Source of the DNA: Pseudomonas frederiksbergensis
GTDB lineage: Bacteria; Pseudomonadota; Gammaproteobacteria; Pseudomonadales; Pseudomonadaceae
DNA length: 64,000 nucleotides
Reading direction: 5' to 3'
Assembly (NCBI RefSeq): GCF_001952935.1
Contig: NZ_CP018319.1
Coordinates: 6,062,865-6,126,864 of the forward strand
Positions 32,781-40,369 of this stretch are shown here, piece after piece. Each line of letters opens with the position of its first letter. The first letter of the stretch is position 1. The position numbers were made by a program, and so were the translations under genes. The notes under the pieces were generated by a model. The model worked only from the letters and a program-made list of their open reading frames with translations, searched no databases and was not told the origin of the DNA.

Positions 32781-33635
32781 TCACCGTTTTGGAAAGTCTC
32801 GCCAGGCTTGCCAGTCAATACCGGCAATCCCCCGTGGTTGCAGCTGTTCACGCCAGATGCTGGTCTGACGCTGCAACTGCTCAGTCGACGCGTCGGCCCA
32901 GGATTCAGTGGCATCCAGTTGCGGCTCTGTGCTTTGCGCGAGGCGAAATTGCAGGTCAGGCCAACGTTGGGCGATCTGCTCTGCCTTGCGTGCACTGTTT
33001 TTCGGATTACGGGTGTAGATCATAAGGCTGACCTGACGCACGCCCGCCTCGGGAAGCGCGCACGGCAGACAGGTTTTCCCGGGTTTTGCCTCTTCAAACC
33101 AACGATGATGGCTGGAGATTTCTACCGGCCATGGGCTGGCTGCGGAGGCTGCGTGCAAGGTGTCGAGCAAATCCTTCAAGCGCTGATCAGGGACTGGCAC
33201 GCCCAATTGTTCGAGTTCCAGGTCCAGGTGCAGGCTGGTGAATGGAAGCCCTTTCAGTTTGGCCAGTAAATCGGTGAGCTGATGGCGGTCCTGCGGCTCC
33301 ATCCAGGCCGGATCACCGAGCAACAGGCTGACTTGCACCCCCTTGCCGGCCGCGTCCTGGAGCAATTGCGCCAGCCGTTGGCGCGTGGTGGCAAGGTCTT
33401 TCAACTGGGAGGACTTGAGGCCAAGGTAGATCTTGTCCATCCCGGCCTTACGCAATTGTTCGAGTTCCGCCTTGCGTTGATCGGGATCGAGCAATGCTTC
33501 GCTGTCCCAGACATAACTGCCTTGGGACCATTGGCTCGACGGCGTCACCGCCGCCTGGGCCGCCAATGGTTGTGCGGCCAGTATCCACGGGGGTAACGAC
33601 AGCGTCAGCAGCATAAGTATCGATCGCATAATCAA
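32781..33635 (-). CDS. Secreted TIM-barrel-like protein, possible polysaccharide hydrolase
   Basis: A 284-residue protein with a signal peptide (SILMLLTLSLPPWILAAQPL). The mature part alternates strands and helices (DKIYLGLKSSQLKDLATTRQ, GVQVSLLLGDPAWM, FTSLHLDLELEQLG, PVEISSHHRWFEE, QVSLMIYTRN), as in glycoside-hydrolase barrels; candidate acidic residues are D215-type positions in LHLDLELE and the SSHHRW segment. No family could be named with certainty. The start overlaps the glycosyltransferase stop (ATGA). A periplasmic hydrolase in an exopolysaccharide operon (compare PelA, PslG, AlgL) would trim stalled polymer. Confidence 0.6.
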   Translation of the reverse strand: MIMRSILMLLTLSLPPWILAAQPLAAQAAVTPSSQWSQGSYVWDSEALLDPDQRKAELEQLRKAGMDKIYLGLKSSQLKDLATTRQRLAQLLQDAAGKGVQVSLLLGDPAWMEPQDRHQLTDLLAKLKGLPFTSLHLDLELEQLGVPVPDQRLKDLLDTLHAASAASPWPVEISSHHRWFEEAKPGKTCLPCALPEAGVRQVSLMIYTRNPKNSARKAEQIAQRWPDLQFRLAQSTEPQLDATESWADASTEQLQRQTSIWREQLQPRGIAGIDWQAWRDFPKR

Positions 33636-34969
33636 AACCTCGTGGCTCGTTTAAGTACCCACCACGGCGCCATAGAGCTTTCTTCGTGCCCCCTGCGAAA
33701 GATCTCGTTGAGCATGGCCACTGCGCTCCAGCACCGCAGGATTAGCATGAACAGCGGGAAGAAAGGCACCAACAACCCCAGGATCACGTCTTTTGCAGGT
33801 CGATCGGAGACCATCAACAACATGGCGCCGAATAACATCGCGGTGATCGCCAGGTACAACGCATAAATCAGTATGAACAGGAACAACAGCGTCTTGCCCG
33901 GCAGAACAAATAGCGCCAGCAAGGTGTAGCTGAAGATGAGAAACGGCAGCACCAGCTGAAAAAAGAAGCCGCTGAGCAGGATCATCAGAAAGGTCGGCCA
34001 GCCCAACAATCTGGGGTTGATGTTGTGGTGATGCTTTCTGATGTACAGAAAAAACAGGTCGCCATCCCAGCGCAAGCGCTGCATCAGAAACTGACTAAGT
34101 GTCGCGGGTGCATCGGTGTGTCCAATCGCTTCCGGCTCGAAGGGGATCCTCAAGTCGTGTCGCTTGAAGTAACTCTTGATGCGCAACGTCAGGTCCAGGT
34201 CCTCGGCGGTGTGCGTGTTCCAGCCACCGATTTTCACCAGGAAGCTGCGACGGAATGCCCCGAAGGCCCCCGAGACGTTATTGACCAGGTTCCATTCGGC
34301 CAGACCGATTTTCGACATGTGGATGGACAACAGATATTCCAGCGCCTGCATGGCGGTCACCCATGAAGCCCAGACATTGCGCACTCGCAGGCTGCCAGCG
34401 ACCGCCGGCACCGACGGGTCCTCGAAATGGCGCACGATGGAGCTGACCATGTTGTTGTCGAAGGACGTATCGCCATCGAGTGCCATCACGATTTCGCCGC
34501 TGGCAAGCGACAGGCCGGCGTTCAATGACGACACCCGCCCGCCCCTCTGCCATTTGGCGATCGGGCGCAAATGGCGTCTGGGGTACAACTTCGGGTCCAC
34601 GTTGAACTTGCGAACGGCGCTGAGCGTCGGCTGGTTCACCGTGGCTCCGTCCACCACCGGAATCATCTCGATGTGGCCGGGGTACGTCTGCTCGCACAGG
34701 CTTAACAGCGTGGTCTGAACGTCCATCCCTTCGCTGTAACAGGTAATGATGCAAGAGACCTTGGGCCGGTAGACACTGATCTTCGGTACGCGGGTACGCC
34801 GACGTGCAAACCAGCGCAACACCCCCAGCATCACCATGATCATCAGGGGTAATTCGAAGATCAGAAACAAAGGGAAAAGCATGAAGAACACCCGGCTCAA
34901 GCCATCCGGCCCCATGAGCGCACTGAATGCGCTGAAGAGTTGCTCGAAGAAAGGGCTCATGGCGGTCAC
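33632..34969 (-). CDS. Processive family-2 glycosyltransferase (polysaccharide synthase)
   Basis: A 445-residue membrane protein: two N-terminal helices (FFMLFPLFLIFELPLMIMVM), a cytosolic GT-A domain from residue 68 and about four C-terminal helices. The catalytic set is complete: DGD at 165-167, TAED at 254-257 and QRLRW at 297-301, the last being the mark of processive synthases such as cellulose synthase, Alg8 and PgaC. It builds a beta-linked polymer and passes it through the membrane. It overlaps both neighbours by 4 nt. The sugar and product are not known; Alg8-like in layout but without the rest of the alginate genes. Confidence 0.88.
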   Translation of the reverse strand: MTAMSPFFEQLFSAFSALMGPDGLSRVFFMLFPLFLIFELPLMIMVMLGVLRWFARRRTRVPKISVYRPKVSCIITCYSEGMDVQTTLLSLCEQTYPGHIEMIPVVDGATVNQPTLSAVRKFNVDPKLYPRRHLRPIAKWQRGGRVSSLNAGLSLASGEIVMALDGDTSFDNNMVSSIVRHFEDPSVPAVAGSLRVRNVWASWVTAMQALEYLLSIHMSKIGLAEWNLVNNVSGAFGAFRRSFLVKIGGWNTHTAEDLDLTLRIKSYFKRHDLRIPFEPEAIGHTDAPATLSQFLMQRLRWDGDLFFLYIRKHHHNINPRLLGWPTFLMILLSGFFFQLVLPFLIFSYTLLALFVLPGKTLLFLFILIYALYLAITAMLFGAMLLMVSDRPAKDVILGLLVPFFPLFMLILRCWSAVAMLNEIFRRGHEESSMAPWWVLKRATRF

Positions 34970-36354
34970 GCCAATTCACTGGCCAGACGGGCCAGTAGTA
35001 ATTCGCCATCTTCCTGCTCGAGCAGATCCTGGGGCGCCGTGATGCTGACGACACGCAAGGAAATGTCGCTGACCTCCGGTGCTGAAAACAACTCGGCGAC
35101 CCGGCTCAAGCGTTGTTTGACGGTTTCCAGGCCCGTGTCATCGGTATGCGGAAGCATGATCCAGAAGTACTCTTCGGTACTGCGAGAGCAGCGGTCCGTG
35201 TCCCGGACGGTTTCTTTCAACCGTTCGGCCACGCTATCGATGAAGGCATGACCGTGATGTTCACCCAGGCGGGACAACGTACTGGCCAGGTTGACGAAGC
35301 GCAGGCCGAGCACTGAGAAAGCCGGCAGCGGGTAGCGGCGCACGACCTGGATCTGCCAGGTCAGCAGGTCATAGAAATCCTTGCCGCCTAACAGATTGAG
35401 TCGACCAAAATGCCTGACCGATTGATCGCTGAATTCCTGCCGGCAGCGGAACCGCCCGGCCTCGGCCAGGCGAAAATCCCTGACCTCGCGTACTCGTAAC
35501 TTGTCAGGCGTGTGCGACAGCCCGCAATCCAGGCAGCGCGCCTGCACGTCGGCATCGACAAAAAACGCCTGACAGGAGCGACAACGATAGTTTTCCATTG
35601 GACGGTCGTAATCGCTGCCGATATGCCGCAACCGGTTCAAGCAGTTGGGGCACAGCAACACCCCGTCTTTGAGAAAGTTTTCCTGTGGCCCCACGTGCCC
35701 ACAGGTAAAGCAGTGCAATGAAGGTTGCCGCGAAATGTCCAGGGCCTGGCATTCGGCACACACATCGATGTAGTTGAGCCGGCCCGAGCCACACTCCGAA
35801 CACAGGCGAACGCGATCGACCAGGACCCCTTCTTCCAGCCAGTCCTGCTGCACCATCAAGCTGAGCCAGACAAACGGGTTGATCTGCTCGCTATCAGCCA
35901 GGGCGTCCAGCAAGGGGTAGCGATAGTGCTGAGGCACCTCGGGGTCTCGCAGGGCATAAATGTGCGCGTTGTCGCGCAGCCACAACCATGAAAGCACTCG
36001 ACTTTCAAAACGCTCAGTGGCAGAACCCTGGACGAACAATTTGTAGCGTTCGTGCCATACGCCCCAGAGGGCTCTTATTTCGCTGGAATCGACAGGGCAC
36101 GCGCCATCACCCAAGGCTTCACACCAGCCGTTCTGATCACGGCAACAGTAAATGAGGCTGTAGCGATAAGGGGGAATCGTACGCAACTTTCGAAGCACCC
36201 GCCCGGCGTAAGCGGCTGGCAGGTCCAGCAGCACGACATCAAAGGCGGGGGCAGCCAACAAGCTGGCTATATCGGCAAAGTGTTCAAGTTCTGGACTATT
36301 CAAGCTTGGCGCTCTAATACCCAGTATTGCAATCCTTGGAGTTGGAGTCGGCAT
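34966..36354 (-). CDS. TackOD1-type zinc-ribbon protein with degenerate GGDEF domain (probable c-di-GMP receptor)
   Basis: A 462-residue cytosolic protein in three parts. Residues 1-110 have the strand pattern of a receiver-like domain (IAILGIRAP, FDVVLLDLPAA) without an obvious phosphorylation set. Residues 180-280 hold six CxxC knuckles (C185/188, C199/202, C215/218, C235/238, C258/261, C274/277), the zinc-ribbon array of the TackOD1 output domain. Residues 325-462 are a GGDEF fold in which the active site reads TEEYF (393-397) instead of GGDEF, so it should not make c-di-GMP; the inhibitory-site motif RDTD (384-387) five residues before is intact. By analogy with PelD it probably binds c-di-GMP and switches on the synthase. 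First gene of the operon. Confidence 0.75.
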   Translation of the reverse strand: MPTPTPRIAILGIRAPSLNSPELEHFADIASLLAAPAFDVVLLDLPAAYAGRVLRKLRTIPPYRYSLIYCCRDQNGWCEALGDGACPVDSSEIRALWGVWHERYKLFVQGSATERFESRVLSWLWLRDNAHIYALRDPEVPQHYRYPLLDALADSEQINPFVWLSLMVQQDWLEEGVLVDRVRLCSECGSGRLNYIDVCAECQALDISRQPSLHCFTCGHVGPQENFLKDGVLLCPNCLNRLRHIGSDYDRPMENYRCRSCQAFFVDADVQARCLDCGLSHTPDKLRVREVRDFRLAEAGRFRCRQEFSDQSVRHFGRLNLLGGKDFYDLLTWQIQVVRRYPLPAFSVLGLRFVNLASTLSRLGEHHGHAFIDSVAERLKETVRDTDRCSRSTEEYFWIMLPHTDDTGLETVKQRLSRVAELFSAPEVSDISLRVVSITAPQDLLEQEDGELLLARLASELA

Positions 36355-36858
36355 GACGCATGGCCTCTGCAGACAGACAAGTGCGATTAAGATGAGTTAG
36401 AAACACTAGCACCGCAGCAGAAAAACGTCAGCATTATTATGAAGTTATTTTTCAAATGCTCGACTGCCAACATTTTGTCATCGGCGCTCAGCGCAGCGGC
36501 CTATTTAACTGTGCCGCGACACGATTTGAACTGCGACAAAACCAAATTGATATTTCCTTATAATTCAAACACTTTCACTAACTAAGTAACTCCTGCTTTA
36601 CAACCATTTTCACTGCTAGTTAATTGCCATCAATTGATAGCGTTGCGCCACTTCATGGATTAGTAGTCAATTCGCATTTACGATAAACCACCCGCAACAC
36701 TTGTCTACCATCGCCGTTACCGCATGTGCATTAATAAGTTCAAACTCTTTTTATAGCAAAATCGCACACCCTTAATATCAGCGCTATCAGCAAGTAGTTA
36801 CATAAATGAAACACTGAGTGTTTCAACAATGAACACATGCTAAAAATTGACAACTTTC
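36355..36858. other. AT-rich control region upstream of the exopolysaccharide operon
   Basis: About 500 nt, much richer in A and T than its flanks, between the operon start (36354, minus) and the LysR stop. It contains the perfect palindrome ATCAATTGAT (about 36629-36638) and several TCAAT/ATTGA words reminiscent of FleQ-type sites, and the 19-nt palindrome listed separately. No gene. The length and composition suggest a complex, silenced or multi-input promoter. Confidence 0.5.
36807..36825. promoter_or_regulatory. Perfect 19-nt palindrome, candidate operator
   Basis: TGAAACACT, centre G, AGTGTTTCA: nine paired bases on each side. There is no T-run and it is AT-rich, so a terminator is unlikely. 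It sits 33 nt behind the LysR gene and about 450 nt upstream of the exopolysaccharide operon. Confidence 0.4.
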
Positions 36859-37749
36859 TTAGTCCGCACAAACATCCCGAAGGCAACTGCGCAACCAGCG
36901 ATGCACAGGATCGGTATCCAGCCGCGGATGCCAGAGCATGGCGACGGTGAACGCCGGCAAAGACAACGGCAGCGCAAAACTGTGCAGGCCCGCGCGCAGG
37001 CTGGCGGTGTGGCGTTCGGGAACGCTGGCGATCAGGTCTGTGGCCCGGGCGAGCGCCAGCGCGGTGGAGAAGCCTGCAACGATGGTTGCTATGTGCCGCT
37101 CCAGTTCCAGGAGCTCAAGGGCTTCATCAATGGGCCCCTTGTCGAGCCCCCGCCGAGAGACGCTGATGTGGTTGCCCGCCGCATAACGCGCGGGGGTTAT
37201 CTCACCTTTGCTCAGTGGATGCCCCCTTCGCACCACGCCAATAAAACGATCCCGAAACAAGCCCTGGGTACGCAACTCCGGCCCGGTGGCCTTCCCCACC
37301 ACCCCTGTTTCCAGATCGACCGTCCCGTCCCGCAGTGCCGCGCTGTCCTTGTCGGGTTTGTGCATGAAACGCAGCCGCATGCCTGGGGCTTGCTCGGCGA
37401 TGCGGGCAATCAGGTCCGCGCCAAAATTCTCGACAAAGCCTTCACTGGTGCGCAGCGTAAAGGTGCGGCTCAGCTGTTTGAGGTCGGGTTGTTCGGCAGG
37501 CCGAAGGACTGCTTCTGCGTCCTGCACCAGCTGACTGACTCGCTCGCGCAATTCGAGCGCGCGTGGGGTCGGCACCAGACCCCGTCCGGCCCTCACCAAC
37601 AGCGGATCGCCGGTAGTCTCACGCAATCGCGCCAGTGCCCGGCTCATGGCCGACGGGCTCAGCCGCAAGCGTTTGGCGGCGCGCGCCACGCTGCCTTCGG
37701 CAAGCAGCACATCAAGGGTGATCAGCAAGTTGAAATCGGGAGTGGACAT
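36859..37749 (-). CDS. LysR-family transcriptional regulator
   Basis: A 296-residue regulator: helix-turn-helix at residues 4-65 (FNLLITLDVLLAEGSVARAA, LRLSPSAMSRALARLR) followed by the periplasmic-binding-like effector domain (FTLRTSEGFVENFGADLIAR onward). The NodD/SyrM-like 'LLVRAGRGLVPTPRA' turn is typical. Start ATG 37749 (MSTPDFNLL) is preferred over an upstream frame. It is read divergently from the MFS drug/metabolite transporter, 134 nt away, which is the usual layout of a LysR regulator and its target. Effector unknown. Confidence 0.88.
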   Translation of the reverse strand: MSTPDFNLLITLDVLLAEGSVARAAKRLRLSPSAMSRALARLRETTGDPLLVRAGRGLVPTPRALELRERVSQLVQDAEAVLRPAEQPDLKQLSRTFTLRTSEGFVENFGADLIARIAEQAPGMRLRFMHKPDKDSAALRDGTVDLETGVVGKATGPELRTQGLFRDRFIGVVRRGHPLSKGEITPARYAAGNHISVSRRGLDKGPIDEALELLELERHIATIVAGFSTALALARATDLIASVPERHTASLRAGLHSFALPLSLPAFTVAMLWHPRLDTDPVHRWLRSCLRDVCAD

Positions 37750-37883
37750 GCGGCGCCCCGTGGCAGAGTGACATGGCGTTGGACGCACGTATGAAGTGCA
37801 AACGGTGCGCCTTCCGCCATGTTAGGCCGGGGCGTAGCTTTCTGATAGCTCCGCTTCGGGAGTGGCCAGAAAAGAGGAACCAC

Positions 37884-39314
37884 ATGAAATCAATCAGCGC
37901 AGTCGCAGAGCGTGCGCAACAGACACTGTCGGTTCGGTGGGCGTTGGCCAGTCTTTCACTGTCGATGCTGCTGTCCTCGCTCGGCAGCAGCATCGCCAAT
38001 GTGGGTTTGCCGACCTTGGCCCAGGTGTTCAACGCCTCCTTCCAGCACGTGCAGTGGATTGTCCTCGCCTACCTTCTGGCGATTACCACCCTGATCGTCA
38101 GCGTCGGGCGGATCGGTGACATTACAGGCCGTCGGCGGCTGCTCTTAGTCGGCATCGGCGTGTTCACCCTCGCGTCGGCCCTGTGCGGTTTGGCGCCCAC
38201 GCTGTGGTTGCTGATTGGCGCCCGGGCACTGCAAGGGTTCGGTGCGGCAATCATGATGGCGCTGACCATGGCCTTTGTCGGCGAGACGGTGCCGAAGGCA
38301 AAAACCGGTAGCGCCATGGGCTTGCTCGGGACGATGTCGGCGATTGGCACCGCGATGGGGCCGTCGCTCGGTGGTCTGCTGATTGACGGGTTCGGCTGGC
38401 AGGCGATCTTCCTCATCACCGTACCGCTGGGCTTGCTGACGCTGGTGCTCGCGCATCGCTACTTGCCCGCCGATCGCCAGCAGCCCAAGACCGATCGCGC
38501 CGGTTTCGATCCGCTGGGCACATTGCTGCTGGCATTGACCCTCGCCGCCTATGCACTGGCCATGACCCTTGGGCGAGGCAGTTTCGGCCCGCTCAACATC
38601 GCCTTGCTGTTGGCGGCGGGCGGCGGCGCCTGCCTCTTTGTGTTCACCGAGGCTCGCGTCACTTCACCGTTGATTCGCTTGGCGATGTTCCGTGATGCGG
38701 TACTCAGTGGCAGCCTCGCCATGAGCCTGCTCGTCGCGACCGTGATGATGGCAACGCTTGTGGTCGGCCCCTTCTATCTCGCGCATGGGCTGGGGCTCGA
38801 GGCCGTTCTGGTTGGCCTGGTCTTGTCGGTCGGGCCGTTTGTCGCGGCACTGACGGGTGTGCCCGCAGGCCGTATTGCCGACCGCGTTGGCGCCTACCGC
38901 ATGACCCTCGCCGGGCTCATCGCCATGGCGACCGGGTGCCTCATGTTATCTGTACTGCCGGAGTCGTTCGGCATCGGCGGCTACCTCTTGCCGATGGTCG
39001 TGATCACGATTGGCTATGCCCTGTTCCAGACCGCCAACAACACGGTGGTCATGGCGGATGTTCAGCCGGACCAGCGCGGCGTCATCTCCGGCATGCTCAA
39101 CCTGTCGCGCAATCTGGGGCTCATCACGGGAGCGTCCGTCCTGGGTGCGGTGTTTGCGCTCGCATCGGCCGCTGCCGACATGGCAACGGCGCGACCCGAA
39201 GCAGTGGCCAACGGTTTGCGGATCACCTTTGTCGTGGCGCTGGTGTTGATCGTTGTCGCACTGGCCACCGCGCTGGGAAGCCGCGCGTTGGCTGTGCGCC
39301 GTGACCGCCGGTAA
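37884..39314 (+). CDS. MFS transporter of the 14-helix DHA2 (EmrB/QacA) type
   Basis: A 476-residue carrier with about 14 membrane segments. Motifs are SSLGSSIANVGLPTLAQVFN in helix 1, the QWIVLAYLLAIT antiporter region, the loop motif GRIGDITGRRRLL between helices 2 and 3, and GPSLGGLLIDGFGWQAIFLI (motif C). The family exports drugs and other hydrophobic compounds. AAGAGGA precedes ATG 37884. It is under the likely control of the divergent LysR gene and stands next to a convergent cupin gene. Confidence 0.88.
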   Translation: MKSISAVAERAQQTLSVRWALASLSLSMLLSSLGSSIANVGLPTLAQVFNASFQHVQWIVLAYLLAITTLIVSVGRIGDITGRRRLLLVGIGVFTLASALCGLAPTLWLLIGARALQGFGAAIMMALTMAFVGETVPKAKTGSAMGLLGTMSAIGTAMGPSLGGLLIDGFGWQAIFLITVPLGLLTLVLAHRYLPADRQQPKTDRAGFDPLGTLLLALTLAAYALAMTLGRGSFGPLNIALLLAAGGGACLFVFTEARVTSPLIRLAMFRDAVLSGSLAMSLLVATVMMATLVVGPFYLAHGLGLEAVLVGLVLSVGPFVAALTGVPAGRIADRVGAYRMTLAGLIAMATGCLMLSVLPESFGIGGYLLPMVVITIGYALFQTANNTVVMADVQPDQRGVISGMLNLSRNLGLITGASVLGAVFALASAAADMATARPEAVANGLRITFVVALVLIVVALATALGSRALAVRRDRR

Positions 39315-39327
39315 GCCGACGGCTCGT

Positions 39328-39768
39328 TTACTTTTCCAGCACGACCAGAGGCGTGTCTTTCTTCACGATGTACGTCGCCAGCTCAGACGCTTTGCCCGCG
39401 CCGACGTTCTTCGCGACATGCGCCGTGCCTGCGGGAATGTACAAGGAGTCGCCAGCCTTGAGCGTTATTGGAGGCTGACCCTCGAGTTGATATTCAAACG
39501 TGCCTTCAACGACGTGGGCCACTTCCACCCCGGGATGCGAATGCTTGGGAGACACCACGCCCGGATCAAAATCAACGAGTACCTGGATCACTTCACGACC
39601 GGCGACGTCGAGGTCCTGGCGCAGCAGATCGGTGCGGTGAAGACCCGCCTGCCAGCTTTTTGCCGGCGGCGTCTCTTGGGCTTGAGCGAGGCCCGCGAAG
39701 GCGGTGAGTGCTGCGGCAACGGCGACGCCGAACATGCTGGCGCCCATACGGTGGTTGAAACGGAACAT
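39328..39768 (-). CDS. Secreted cupin-domain protein
   Basis: A 146-residue protein with a signal peptide (SMFGVAVAAALTAFAGLAQA) and one cupin barrel: SPKHSHPGVEVAHVVEGTFE contains the first metal motif (H..H.....E) and GDSLYIPAGTAHVAKN the second. It is therefore a periplasmic small-molecule-binding or enzymatic cupin of unknown substrate. Convergent with the MFS gene, 13 nt between stops. Confidence 0.85.
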   Translation of the reverse strand: MFRFNHRMGASMFGVAVAAALTAFAGLAQAQETPPAKSWQAGLHRTDLLRQDLDVAGREVIQVLVDFDPGVVSPKHSHPGVEVAHVVEGTFEYQLEGQPPITLKAGDSLYIPAGTAHVAKNVGAGKASELATYIVKKDTPLVVLEK

Positions 39769-39940
39769 GGCATTTCTCCAATCTGTGCGCGGGAATGTCG
39801 CGCGGAGCCTGCCGCGGATGCGGTGGCTCTATTGGGAGGTTGCCGTGTATCGCGCAAGTGTCGCCAATGCCCTGGTTTTGTATGCGAAGGTAGCTGCGGG
39901 TGCGCGGGATACGTTCCGATACAAACCGTTCCGGCGGACA

Positions 39941-39966
39941 TTAAAAAGCCCGCACAAGGCGGGCTT
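39941..39966 (-). terminator. Intrinsic terminator, minus strand
   Basis: Stem AAGCCCGC/GCGGGCTT with five-base loop, followed on the minus strand by TTTTTAA. It does not serve any called gene, which is the main argument for an unannotated minus-strand transcript. Confidence 0.8.
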
Positions 39967-40215
39967 CGTCAATCGAGTAGGTGGCCGGTGCTGGTCTCCG
40001 GCTTACAAGGTTTATCAGGCTTCCCACAGAACAGTTTTGTGCTGTCCTGCTTCACACGGCATAAGGGCTGGATCTCAGCGCGGAGATCTTTCTAACCGTG
40101 TACCCTTCGGAACGCGCCCCACGTTTCCTCGCCATCCGCTTGCGCATCAGTCTGCGTCTTCACCTACAACTTCAAGATTAGTACAAACTCCAAAGCGCAA
40201 GGCGGGCTTTTTAGA
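39941..40215 (-). ncRNA. Putative small RNA or microprotein gene ending at a strong terminator
   Basis: On the minus strand a terminator (AAGCCCGC, loop, GCGGGCTT, TTTTT; 39966-39941) closes about 250 nt that is not part of any long gene. Within it a 31-codon frame (40147-40052, MRKRMARKRGARSEGYTVRK ...) encodes a very basic peptide. Several hairpins can be drawn, e.g. AGATCTCCGCGCTGAGATCT near 40070-40092. The 5' end is a guess. I do not recognise the sequence; comparison with Pseudomonas small RNAs that carry short frames (such as PhrS) would be the first check. Confidence 0.3.
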
Positions 40216-40369
40216 ACAATTTTGCCTGTGGGGAGCATCATTAGTTCAGGTAGACCTATGACTGCCTGGTCTTCACGGTGACGACCATTTTAATGCGGTC
40301 GTGAATTTCCTTGAGCGTGACGAAAAGGCAGCTGTTGGTCTTCATCGCGGCAAGGTGGTTACGGGCTGA

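Larger units (their letters stand above)
39769..40369. other. Intergenic region with a possible minus-strand small RNA
   Basis: 600 nt between the cupin start and the short Ppx stop. Apart from the terminator and the putative small RNA, listed separately, a 29-codon frame on the minus strand (40256-40345) lacks a ribosome-binding site. GC content is lower than in the neighbouring genes. Confidence 0.4.

Noticed and set aside
40256..40345. A 29-codon minus-strand frame (MKTNSCLFVTLKEIHDR...) between the short ppx and the putative small RNA
   Set aside because: No Shine-Dalgarno and nothing recognisable; could be the remnant of a longer gene but cannot be supported.
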